Source: Mytilinidion resinicola (lineage: Eukaryota; Ascomycota; Dothideomycetes; Mytilinidiales; Mytilinidiaceae). Taken from it: a stretch of 64,000 nt of DNA. Positions 1-10,247 of the stretch are shown here, in pieces. Each line of letters begins with the position of its first letter. Within the stretch, counting starts at the first letter, position 1. Under the pieces are notes generated by a model. It was given only the letters and a program-made list of their open reading frames with translations. It searched no databases and was not told where the DNA came from. The DNA is taken from positions 682,132-746,131 of the forward strand of contig NW_022985441.1 in NCBI RefSeq assembly GCF_010093595.1. Reading direction: 5' to 3'. The translations under genes were made by a program, and so were the position numbers.

Positions 1-860
1 AGTTCAGGAGTCTCAGTCGGGTTGTCTGAGCGAAGTGCGCGGAGTCTGGTAATCTGGTACAGCGATTCAATGGGTACGTGCGGTAGGGCATCATCTCGCG
101 GCGAGACTCTTGGAGAATTGTCGCAAGAAGGTCCATGGTCTTCACGGTCAAGGACCTCGTCAGGAGGTGAGAGCGCGTGATTGTCCTGATTAAGTGTTTG
201 TAATCGAGGAATGGGCGGGAGCGACAACCGGTTGAGAACTTCTTGGAGGGCTGAGTGGATCTGCTCCAAGTCGGTCCCTACAACCGTTTTCCACCTATCA
301 ACTCAATCAGTATCGTGTGACATATAGTGAAGCCTACAGCGGTAAGACGGGCCTCGATCGATCTACGAAGGGATAGAAAGGAGGCATTACGGGCACGTGA
401 ACGTCTTGGTAGGAGCATAATGTTGGAATATGCTCCGTTAATGGCAGCAAGCTTTTATATCTTGATAACACTTACTGGAATCGCTCATCAATGAGAGTCT
501 GAAGACTCTTGTTCAAAACACAGGACAGATTTCGTTCAGTGCACCTTTTACACGGTGGTCCGCTCTCGTCCATGATGCATTTGATCTGTCATGCGCGAGT
601 CAATACAAGAAAGTCAACTAGACAGGGGCAGTCTCAACCTTCTGTTTTCGACAAGCCGCGCACGCCTTCACCTTGCGAGAAATCGAAGGTTGAGATGTTA
701 GGTGGGTCTCAGCGGCCTCTAATGTCCGTCGGCGGGACGCAGCTGGTGACATATGTTCTTGAGGACTCGTCTCCACATGCGCAGAAGTTGGGATGGTTTT
801 GGCATTCGCCTGGAACCATGATCGTTTTGCCATGACGGAGGTAGAGCTGCGCAGAGACAT
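1..860 (-). CDS. Zn(2)-C6 fungal transcription factor, N-terminal part (runs off the window)
   Basis: Only the N-terminal part of this zinc-cluster regulator is present; the gene continues past position 1. Three exons can be read on the minus strand: about 860-639, 585-476 and 294-1, with introns 638-586 and 475-295. The join gives a complete binuclear cluster, C-x2-C-x6-C-x8-C-x2-C-x6-C, starting KACAACRKQK and crossing the first intron. A linker with the look of a short dimerisation helix follows (ERFQWKTVVGTDLEQIHSAL), and the frame stays open to the window edge. The start is uncertain: in-frame ATGs lie at 860, 833 and 752, with an upstream stop at 944. The protein should act in the nucleus on DNA. 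It may regulate the metabolic genes to its right, but that is inference from position only. Confidence 0.8.
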
Positions 861-1572
861 TGGTGTCGCGAAGATGCGGGCAGTGAGTCTGGGGCAAGAA
901 CCGCGTTTGGAGGTGGTCGTGATCAAGAATATCGGGCCGACTCATGAATCCGTAGGGACTGGGCGCGCGCGGTTATGATAAGGTGGGGCCGCCTTGGAGG
1001 AGTTTGGTGCTTTGATGAACGAGCGGGGACATGGATACGAGTCAGGAGTGGACGGCCGGTAGAGACGGCTGGTGACAGATAGTGCAACAGTCATATCCAA
1101 CATCGGTTCATCCGATCAAGTCTGAGAGCAGGATTTGTATGTGGTATAGAGGTTACATGGCAAGATTTTGTGTCTTGAAAATGTAGCTAAATGGCGAAAA
1201 TACATGTAAAGCATGTCGATGATTAAGGTCGCAATACAAGGGTAGAATATGGGAGGAACATGGTTGAGCGAAGCAGTAAGAGAATCGCATGGCCTGTGAT
1301 TGGCTATTCCTATGAAATATCACGTTTCTCCACTTTTTCCAAAGAAATTTCTATAATATTGGTTCCGGATCTTACAGAGATTACCCTCAATGCTTTGTAA
1401 GATCTATGAACCTATAAGACGTTGCTCCTTGCTTTACTACCTCGTGAATGGGTCAACCATGACACGTAGATAGAGGGCATTCTGTCATCTTTTGGCGAAT
1501 TGTTTCAAAGTTTTTATACAATGGCAAGAATCTTATATGCACTTTTAACCGGGGATTATGCCAGATATCGCT
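861..1572. other. Intergenic region upstream of the zinc-cluster gene
   Basis: No supported gene. It should hold the promoter of the regulator at 1-860 and the 3' flank of the esterase at 1573. I see no clear RNA gene or repeat. Confidence 0.6.
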
Positions 1573-2660
1573 TTAACCATAAACCACCTTCTTAACCTCA
1601 CCCGCCAATTCCTTGATAGCATTCTCTGCCTCGTCACTCCAAGCCCCCATCTGCAACCACCCATGCGTCAACCGGTCGAAATGCCTCCAAATAACCACAT
1701 TACCGGCCTCCTCCAACTTCCTCGCATACTCCACCCCCACGTCCCTTAACGGATCAAACCCCGCGGTACACACTACTGACTTCGGCTGCCCCTTCAAATC
1801 CTTGATCTCCTGCATCCCGGGCGAGATATACCGATGTGCCGGTGGAATCCCGCGCGGGAGATAGTGGTCCGCGAAGGAGAAGATCCCGTTACATTCGAGG
1901 TACAGGCCTGAGTTGTTCTCTGATGCAGCGGGCGTGTCGAAAGGCAGGCGGGCTTCGGGGTAGAGGAGAATCTGGGCCGCCAAGGGGGGGAGCTTGTGGT
2001 CTTGACGGCGGAGACAGAGAGCTGCGGTCATGTTGCCGCCGGCTGAGTCTCCCCCACCGCAGATGAGGGAGGGGGAGATGCCTCGGGACTTTCCGCCTGA
2101 GGAGTCAAGCCAGGAGATTATGGCGTCGTATTCGTCGAGCTGGACTGGGTGGGCGAACTCGGGGGCAAGACGGTAGTCAACAGCGTAGATCTAGGGATCG
2201 TTAGTTCTGAATTTAGGGTTCTTGTGAAAATGAAACGAGTGATGCTGTATAAGGTGTTGGAGGCAAGAGATCATACTTGGACTGCGCTTTCTTCTGCCAA
2301 CTGTCTCAATCCATTTTCGAACTCGTCCACGCTTCCTACCGTATATCCGCCTCCATGGAAATACACAAGCGCAGCGGCCTCTCCTTTCTTCCTCTTCTCC
2401 TCTCCAGACTTCGGATACAACACCCGTACGGGAATGGTACCATGCGGCCCACGAATGGCGGTAAACTCTACTTCATGGATTGGGTGGACTTTCTCCTTTG
2501 GCAGAGAATGAATGCCGAAAACTTCGGTATGGTGGCGTCGCTCATCTGTGAACGCGTTTGCGCCTCCGAGGTGAAGGGAGGGATTATGTTTGAGAAAAGA
2601 AGAGATAGATGGGGCGAGGGTGGTGCGGTTTCCCACCTTTGGGATCTTGGAGTTGGACAT
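1573..2660 (-). CDS. Alpha/beta hydrolase, hormone-sensitive-lipase type esterase
   Basis: Predicted 333-residue esterase from two exons (2660-2277 and 2190-1573) with an 86-bp intron (2276-2191). The HSL-family features are in order: oxyanion-hole HGGG at residues 102-105, YRLAPE just after the splice, nucleophile motif GDSAG at 175-179 (Ser177), and candidate acid and base Asp274 (GFDPLRD) and His304 (LTHGW). There is no signal peptide, so it is likely cytosolic. The ATG at 2660 is followed by a typical family N-terminus. The substrate is unknown; short-chain carboxyl esters are usual for the family. All catalytic residues are present and the frame is intact, unlike several neighbours to the right. 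Confidence 0.88.
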
Positions 2661-3285
2661 GTTGGGCGTTTTGGTTATTTGGTGATGAAAGGGGGAGAAG
2701 GAAAATGATATGAGATAGAGAGCAACTTGGCAAAGAGTACAAGTCTCAAACGCCTCTCAGACTCTTCTTGTACCTACACTCTACCCTTCTATTCCAAATA
2801 TTCTACGCGTAATTCTCTCCTCGTCTTCTCCCACCGGAGCGGCGGGATCGTCGACGTCATAATGAGGTTTGGATGTAAGAACAGTCGATTGTCTGGCTCA
2901 AGGTTCATCCCCAGATAAGATTTGTGGGCGCAGTCGGAGTAGTTTGTATATGCGAGGACGATGATGTAGGCGGTAAGTTGAGTCTCTTGGTCCCGCATAG
3001 GTCCATGGTACTTGTATGGATGGTGTCTGATGGGCAACACACGGGAATGACGTGAAGGTCTAACTAATTCTAAGAAACTCAGTTTTATTTCACATCTTCA
3101 GAGGGAGGCATTGATGTTTAGGATCAGTTAGAATGGAAAGCCTAGTCGTGCTTTAGAAATGTGCTTAGAAGAAGCGTTAGAAGTCGTTCACGGGTAGATG
3201 TATTCTCGCGACAAAGAGCAACTTTAACCGACCGCAACGCGTAACTTTTGGCGATACAATTCCCCAGTGCCCTCTTTCCATCTCT
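2661..3285. other. Intergenic region upstream of the esterase
   Basis: No supported gene. An open frame at 2789-3040 on the minus strand begins with GTG, matches no family I know, and is treated as chance. Confidence 0.55.
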
Positions 3286-4370
3286 TTACACAACACTCTC
3301 ATCATCATCATGAAACACCGTGGTCCCCCAATTCGGCCTGTTGAACCTCCTTCCCTGCGTCTTTGCCAGCTGGTCCAGCTTCGCAACCTCCTCCGCGCTC
3401 AACTCGAAAACTGCTAGATTGCTCTTTATCCGGTCCTCCGTCGCACGCTTCGGGATAACACTCCACCCCCGTGCCACGCCCCACGAGAGCATCACCTGCG
3501 CTGCGCTGCGCTTCCTCTTCTCTGCGATCTCTAGTACAACCGGATGGCTGTTTAGTGGATTCTGTGGCTCCTACAATACGCGTTGAGCTTGTCCTGGGGT
3601 AGTAGCGGATGCAGCTCTGTCTGATTGACGGCTGGAACCACCTTAGCTGTCTTCAGGAGTTTCTCAAGATTCACGGTTGAGAAGTTCGCGACACCGATTG
3701 CCTTAGTCAGACCAGTACCGAGCAGCTTCTCCATATCAGTCCAGGTGTTAGTGAAGTCCCAGTCAAGGGCATGAGTAGTGCGGTCTTCTTTGCGGAAGTT
3801 CGCGGCCGTAGCTTCGTTGGGCGGGAGTGAGATGGGCCAGTGCATGAGATACAGGTCGACATAATCGAGTTGTAGGTCTGCTAGGGAGCGGCGGAGGGAA
3901 GCTTCGACTTGGGAGTGTTGCGAGGACCACAACTTTGGTGGTTATGAAGAGGTCGGAGCGCGATATTGATGTCTCTTTGAGCGTCTCTGCTAGGGATTCT
4001 CCGATCTCTTTCTCGTTCCAGTCTGGATGGGTCAGAGGATTAACGCCTTTGGCCGATCCTTTGGACTAAATGCTACTTACACAGTGGAGCGCAGTCCTAT
4101 ATCATGATTAACTAACGAAACTAATGGCCCTGGAAGGCATCAGGCCCGGGGGCACAGAACGCACCAGGTGTTTATAGCCAGATTTCATGGCGATCTTCAC
4201 AGCTCGTCCGGCCTCTACGTCGGTATTAGTTTGAAGGTGTCTTGATAGATCATGAATTGCTAACCTCCAGGAGCGGCTTGCCAGGTCCCGAATCCCTAGC
4301 CGGATTATCAAATGCTGATATTCCAACGATTGAGTTCAATGCTCACCACCACGGGTATTTCGGCTCCAGT
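3286..4370 (-). pseudogene. Aldo/keto reductase, disrupted
   Basis: Fragments in family order are recognisable but not in one frame. The N-terminal LGFGTWQAAPG motif (near 4270-4300) needs frame changes. Next come VKIAMKSGYKHL (near 4180) and WNEKEIGESLAETL (near 4000). Then the barrel core LQLDYVDLYLMHWP through VNQTELHPLLPQDKL (3932-3552), and finally the C-terminal part AAQVMLSWGVARGWSVIPK through IKSNLAVFELS to the stop at 3286. An extra base near 3930 shifts the frame after FITTK. Near 3550 an in-frame stop and a missing stretch remove the loop that usually contains SPLG. The family reduces aldehydes or sugars with NADPH in the cytosol. The breaks are indels and stops, not the C-to-T pattern of RIP. 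Base-calling errors are the alternative. Confidence 0.75.
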
Positions 4371-4585
4371 ATTCAGCTCATTGTGGCAATCATAGTGAAG
4401 AGTTTTGACTTTTGGATTTAGGATGATAATGTGTTTATGGTAATAGGAACCCATTTAGGTTTTCTGATATTTATGCATCCCTTTCCAAGAAACGCTCTTC
4501 TACTCAGCGAGAACGCCGGACCATTCTCACGAACTCCAAAACACGGCCCTTCTATGTACGGACACATCTCGGGGTCGTCAAAATC

Positions 4586-5323
4586 ATGGATAGTTATATG
4601 TCAGATTTCATTATGCGTCCCGGCATCGCTATCTACTCTCTAGTGGGGCTCTTCGACGACCCCAACCTGAGCGAGCAGAACCCCGTGCTCTTCCTCAACC
4701 CGGTCACGTCGGCCTTCTGGGTCTTCTACACCGCACAAGTCGCCGGCAACCAGGACAAAGCCATCATCCGCTACCGCACCTCCTCAGACCACAGCGCGAC
4801 CTGGAGCGCGCCGGCCCAGCTCTTCCCCGAGGGCGTCTTCGTCCGCCAGCCCGTCACTGTGCTGCAGGACGGCACCTGGGTGCTCCCCGTGTGGTACTGC
4901 CGCACGCCGCCCGGCTTCCGCTGGAACGGCAACGACGATGTCTCCGTCGTGCGCTGGAGCAAGGACGCGGGCAAGACGTGGGGCGAGACGTACGTGCCCA
5001 ACTCGGTCGGCTGCGTGCATATGAACATCAAACCCTTAGCAGATGGGAGTTACATCGCGTTCTTCCGCTCCCGCTGGCCTGATAACGTCTGCCGCTCTAC
5101 TTCTGCGGATGGCATGAACTGGGCGGAGCGCGTCGTGACGGACCTACCGAATCCGAACGCTAGGACGTGTTTTGATGTCCTGCCGTCCGGGAAGCTGACG
5201 ATACGTCAATGGCCAAAGCGGTCAAGTGCTATTTTCTATGAATTTTGTGTAATTAGGAGTGTCGCCAGCAAACCAGCCCAAATCCTGAGCTCATCGGTAA
5301 AGTCACGTGGATTTTTCCCCTAG
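4586..5323 (+). pseudogene. Sialidase-like (BNR repeat) protein, truncated
   Basis: An ORF of 245 codons contains the middle of a BNR_2/sialidase-fold protein. Recognisable pieces are DPNLSEQNPVLF, FWVFYTAQ, VRQPVTVLQDGTWVLPVWY, an Asp-box-like SKDAGKTWGETY, and a second box (STSADGMNWAE). Homologues I know extend further at both ends. Here the family-like sequence begins around 4640 and stops after about 5150 (ARTCFDVLPSGKL), and the last 50 residues look unrelated. The segment 4640-5190 is visibly GC-rich against AT-richer flanks. Function in the intact family is removal or recognition of terminal sugars. The full-length gene is not here, so this is probably a relic, although a shortened expressed protein cannot be excluded. 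Confidence 0.65.
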
Positions 5324-6594
5324 TTCCAGATCTTTCAGATATAAATGCCTGTCTCGCCGTCGTGCAGTCCTATTTCTTCATTAGCAAGGAGAGAAGGAAT
5401 CAAGTCTTCGAACCCATGAAGCCACTCATATCCATGATTGTGCTTTGTCAACTCTCATTCCGGAACATTTCCATGTGCTGGTGGTGGAAGGATTAACTAA
5501 AGCGGTCTGGGACCCTGATAGCGGAGAATTTGTTGGTGGGCAGGGAGTACCAGGGAGTAGTGATGATGAGCATCAGATATGCGACTGACTTAACAGGTCA
5601 TCAAAAGCTGAGCAAGTGCTTATCGTGGTGTTTGTTTACTGAAGGTGTGAGGGAGCGGGATAAGGAGTTAGTAGTCATCACCTAGTGGGTTTGATGATAA
5701 AGGGGCTGAGATGCTCCCACAGTCATTCTAATTGAAATGAACGTGATCGGAGTCGCAACAGGAGACGAGATATATTCAACAGCCACGTGACATGTCAGAG
5801 TTTAGCGAACCACAATAGCATAATATTTAACCGCCCCGTCGCCAATGAGATCAAGATCATAAATCACGAATCAGTGCTCAATACATACAAAGGTAGCGTG
5901 GTGCTTAATCATTCCCTGCTGGTATCACCAAAAGTAGCTTCCTTCTTGATGCTTGCAAAAAGCTTACTTTTGGGACTTCGTCTTCTGACTTGAATTTTTC
6001 CTCCTCATTATGGCCCGTTTCAGTGCCAAGATAGCATCATAGCTCATTTTAGACTCATGCTCGACAAGTTCAAGAATTGCTGTCTCTGAGGCTTCGGCCG
6101 CACCGCGGCGACAGTGACATCACACAGCACCAACCGCAGTCCGTCAGCCTCGCCAACTACGCCGCGATCCCCACAGCCTAGGATCGACAGCCATGCGCTG
6201 ATCGAGTACGGGTGATCTCTTCTCAATCTAGGATCCCGATGGATCGGCCCCCGAATCGATCCTGCAGTTCACAAACTTATACTATTTCCAGCACGCCGGC
6301 TCTACTTTAGAGAGAGACCGGTCCGCAGCTGTTGAAACACTCGAGCAGGCACGGAAATTGATCAACGAATGACCCCAGGAATGTGTGCAGATCTGGAGAA
6401 TAGGATGCCGGGTTACGTAGGTATCCTTGCGCTGCAGTGAGCAAGGCTATGAGGCAGGTGGCCTTGATAACTGAGCTATGTAATACTTATAAGTCTGACT
6501 GTCACTCCTCTCTCTTATACATTTCCGAAATTCAATTATTTCTAGACTTCTATACATCCTTTTATCATATGCATGCAGTCAATAGCGAGTAACC
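5324..6594. other. Intergenic region, no gene seen
   Basis: About 1.27 kb of mixed composition. Small open frames such as 5787-5993 have no family resemblance. The right end is the promoter and leader of the ZZ-finger gene. Confidence 0.55.
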
Positions 6595-8131
6595 ATGACT
6601 TCTCATTACCAATACCCGCCAGCTCAGCAGCAGGGCTATGCAGGTTCCCATTATCAACTACAGCAACCATGGGGACCAAATAGCTATACACCAGGCCAAG
6701 GATATCAACAGTCACAGCAAGGTTATCCACCGCAAAGTTATCCCCCGGCCCAGTATCCAGCCGGCTCGCCAATGCCTGGTCAACAAGCACCGCACCCGTA
6801 TATGCAACAGCCATATGCCCAGGTACCACCCGCGCAGCCTCAGTATTATCCAACACAGTCACAGGGCCAACTTGCGCCGCAACAATCAGTACCAGCATCA
6901 GGGCACCATTCAAGGCCTACGACGCCTCAGAACCTCTCCTTCGTTGACCCCAAAGAGCTTGTCAATTATCTTGAAGAACATCGCCAACGTGAGTCCCACA
7001 TTTCTCCCGTATCTTTGGGTATCTACTGACACTTAAACCACAGCCCCAATCCCGCAAACCTGGCATCTTCCCCCTGTAACGTCCTCGCTGTATGGCACTT
7101 TCCACCCCAACGCCGACAGCGACTGGGCCGACCCGCTCGCGGCGCAAGAGTGGTCCTCCCTCCGCCCGGTAGTCCAATATAAATCACCCAAACACGCGCC
7201 CCTTTTCTACATCAAGGCTGAACAAAAGGGTGGCCACATTCGTGACAAGAAGTACTCCTGGACCATGTCATCGCCCTCTTCCAACGCAAAGAACCTATGG
7301 AACTACACCCTCACCCGCAACCGCAAGACCGACGCCGTCCTCAGCGAAACGCTCACGAACCCCCACGGCATCCAGATCCACCCGAAATTCAGAGCCACTG
7401 GAGAATACGCCTCGCTCACTTTCAAGAGTCTGGATGGCAAAAGCTACGAATGGCGCTCTTCGGCCCGCGTGAGCAGCTTGAATGGTGCAAGATGGGACAC
7501 CGTCCGCCACGCCCTCTTTTACAACAACGCCATCGTCGCCGATCATACCTTCTGGGACGGCTTCGTGGACGAGCAGGAGATCCACAAAACGGCGTCGTGC
7601 GACGGGTGTAAGATGAAACCCATGGTTGGCATCCGCTGGAAATGCAAAACGTGTCCCGACCACGACGTCTGCAACCCTTGTCGACAGACCGGTCAGTCCG
7701 TGAAACCGACCTGCGCGTGGCGGATCAAGGGCGCGTGTCCTGATGAGGCGCTCAACGTACGTATGCAGGGTCTGGATATTGGCATGGCGGTTGCGACGCT
7801 TCAGGTCTTGCGGGATTGGGAGCGGCATTTGCTGCGAGAAGAGAAGGCGAAGAATCCGATTGAGGTGGCGCATGCAGAGACGCTAGCGAGGGAGCAACCG
7901 CTGGGGATGATTGCGTATATAAGAGCGAAGGATCTCAAAAATGGCAGTAGTGCTAATGCGGAGTTGAACGCCTCGTTGCATCATATCAAACAAGGTATTG
8001 AGCTTGGAGGACAGCTGCAGAATATGTCCGCCGGAGATGGGGGTGGGATTGGCGGGGATGGCGGCGGAGGAGGAGGAGGAGGAGGAGGGGGAGGGGGAGG
8101 CGATGGCGGTGGAGGAGGTGGGGGGTGCTAA
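6595..8131 (+). CDS. ZZ-type zinc-finger protein with Pro/Gln/Tyr-rich head and Gly-rich tail
   Basis: Two exons (6595-6988 and 7044-8131) joined across a 55-bp intron give 493 residues. Residues 1-120 are a low-complexity Q/P/Y-rich region with repeated QGYP/QSYPP-like elements. The middle part begins TWHLPPVTSSLYGTF and holds a conserved globular region of unknown fold. A ZZ zinc finger follows at about 315-345 (CDGC, CKTC, VCNPC). The last 40 residues are almost pure glycine. ZZ fingers usually bind peptides, such as histone tails or N-terminal residues, so an adaptor role is possible, but no specific function can be assigned. The start ATG lies at the head of the Q/P-rich region with no in-frame ATG upstream. 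The gene converges with the broken aldolase gene only 115 bp away. Confidence 0.85.
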
Positions 8132-8246
8132 GCCACCAAACGTCCTGTAAATACCACAATCTCATACAAATGCCTTTTAAGATTCTAGCTCATTATGTAT
8201 ATCTATTCCCAAAAACGCCAGAAATGCTATCTATCCAGCTCCTACT

Positions 8247-9368
8247 CTACTTACTCCCATTAATCCCATTCGCCCCCTTCCCCTTAAACGCCCTATCCGG
8301 AATCTTCGCCTCCTCCGCCTCCAACACCCCCATCACCTCCACGGTCCAGGCCTGCATCTTTTCCCCTGCTGGCACATACGGCTTCCGCGGATACCACGTC
8401 CGCTCGTCCTCAAGCCCGATCTTCTTCCCCACAAAATGCCCCGCCCCGACTTCGTCAGTGCGAGACTCTTCTTGCACGCCCACTCTGCGCTCGCTACGAT
8501 CTCCTGCAACCGCTTCGCTTCCTCGAGCTCGCCCGCCACGTACAGGTCGTACACGCGGGCAGTGGATTTCGGCCATACGTTGCCCATCCCCGTTACGCAA
8601 CCCACGCCGCCGGCTGCGAGGGTGGGGTACAGGAAGTCGGAGGACCCGCCGAAGACGGCAAATTGGGCGGCCGTGAACTGTGAGGTTAGGCGGATGGCTT
8701 TGCCGACATTGCCGCAGGTGAGCTTGGTGCCGATGATGTTGGGGTGAGTAGCGAGAGCGGCGAGGTCGTCGGAATTGAGGTCGACGCCGGAGGTTGCGCC
8801 GGGGAACTGGAGTATGTATAAGTACTCGTACGGATGCATGGAAAGGGGGTAGGGTAAGGGATCGAGGTATACGTCGGGGATAGGGGTTTCCAAGTACGCA
8901 CATTATAGCACACGATGGGTATGGGGCTTCGTCCGCAACATCACGGTAGAACCCCCGTAGTACGTCTTCCGTGACGGCTTTTGGCCAGAAGCTAGATGGT
9001 AGTAGCAACCCGAAGCTCGCCCCCGCCTCCGCGGCGTCTTTCGTGAGCTAGATGCTTTCGTTCTTGCTCTGTCCGCTCACACCGGCGACGATAGGGTAGT
9101 CGGGCACGCCGAGGTCGGCGACGGCGTTGCGGATGTCCTTGAGCACTGCGATTTTCTCTTCGCGGGAGAGGAGCGCGGTTTCGCCGTTTGTGCCTTGGTA
9201 GACTAGTCCGTGCATGCCGCCGAGGACCAGGTGCTGTGCGTGCTTGTACATGGCTTCATGGTCGATTTCTTGGGTGGGGGTTGCTTTGTAGAGCGAGAGG
9301 ACGGGGGTGTAGACGCCTGGGGGGAGGGGGTGGGGGTGGGATTTGTTGGGGACGGTTGATTTTTGCAT
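8247..9368 (-). pseudogene. DHDPS/N-acetylneuraminate-lyase family aldolase, disrupted
   Basis: The N-terminal half starts at the ATG at 9368 and contains GVYTPVLSLY, the GTNGE phosphate/pyruvate-site motif and YPIVAGVSGQS. It ends at an in-frame TAG (9050-9048) where homologues read through (SI, stop, LTKDAAEAGA). The frame continues to FYRDVAD, then needs a one-base correction near 8930 to reach SPIPIVCYN. A normal intron (about 8905-8820) joins this to FPGATSGVDLNSDDL. The next exon has the catalytic-lysine segment GTKLTCGN and runs through GGVGCVTGMGNVWP. A second one-base loss near 8452 separates LALTK from GAGHFVGKKIG, and the C-terminus ends at 8247. Fungi make lysine by the aminoadipate route, so the parent was more likely a 2-keto-3-deoxy-sugar-acid or hydroxy-oxo-acid aldolase. 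Confidence 0.82.
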
Positions 9369-10247
9369 TTTGGTGGTTGGAGGTTGATGTGTGAAGATTT
9401 GGAGGGTTTGATTGAATTGAATGGATTGAAAAACACAGAATGCACGTCTTTTGTAGGAAGTAGTGATGAGAGATGAGGAAATGTGGTTCAGTGAAGTCGC
9501 GTCGCGTGAAATTGAAATACGCCCCTCACCCTGCGGTCTTCACGGCGTATATACCAACGCCTACCCCTCCGCACGGCATTTTCCACTCACGCTGCTTACC
9601 TTGACGGCCGAAGTCCGCGTTCGCGTGTCCAAAGGGAAGAAATACGCCTCGTGGATGTGAGGCGGAGGAGAATGTGAAGGAGGGGTTGTCGGGGAGAACT
9701 GCGGCGCTTGTTGACTCGGCCTCTACACCGTGCTGTGGGGTTTGTGGAGGTGAAGGTGGAGCTTGTTGGGACATCATGTAGTGGTGTTTGTGGAGTAGAT
9801 GGTCCGAGTTCAAGAGACTGTTCTATCGAGGGGTTCAGGTGAGAGAGGAATGCAGTTAGCATGAAGGCAACCTATGATTGTGCTAACTACCACTTAAACT
9901 TACAGGGCCCTCCGAATAGACCATGAGTAGTACTCATAAACGGGCCACAAACTCTTGCACTGGTCCACTCCGATCGACGCCACGTGAAATTCACGTGAGG
10001 AGCCTATGGGTGTGTCGTGAATTTCTTCGTACATATGCCCTAGTCTTTCTTGAGCATGCTTGATATTCCAAGTATGGATGGATGAGAAAATGGGTTGGGA
10101 ACGTGTGGTCAAAACGCTACTCCTTTCTGAAATGAGCCCCTTTCCGAAATCGTTGTCTTTCCTCAACACCAATTACTCCTTCAATCTTCATTTGTAGCCA
10201 AGGATTACTCTACACCATCATCTATGGTATCGTTCTATCTATTTCCT
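9369..10247. other. Intergenic region with an unsupported minus-strand open frame
   Basis: Overlapping minus-strand frames at 9526-9862 have ATG starts and Ser/Pro/Thr-rich translations but match no family I recognise. They could be a small lineage-specific gene or an exon remnant. Nothing else is seen. Confidence 0.4.

Noticed and set aside
9526..9862. Possible small minus-strand gene with ATG starts
   Set aside because: Two frames overlap, neither shows a recognisable domain or a convincing splice partner. Kept only as a note in the intergenic entry.
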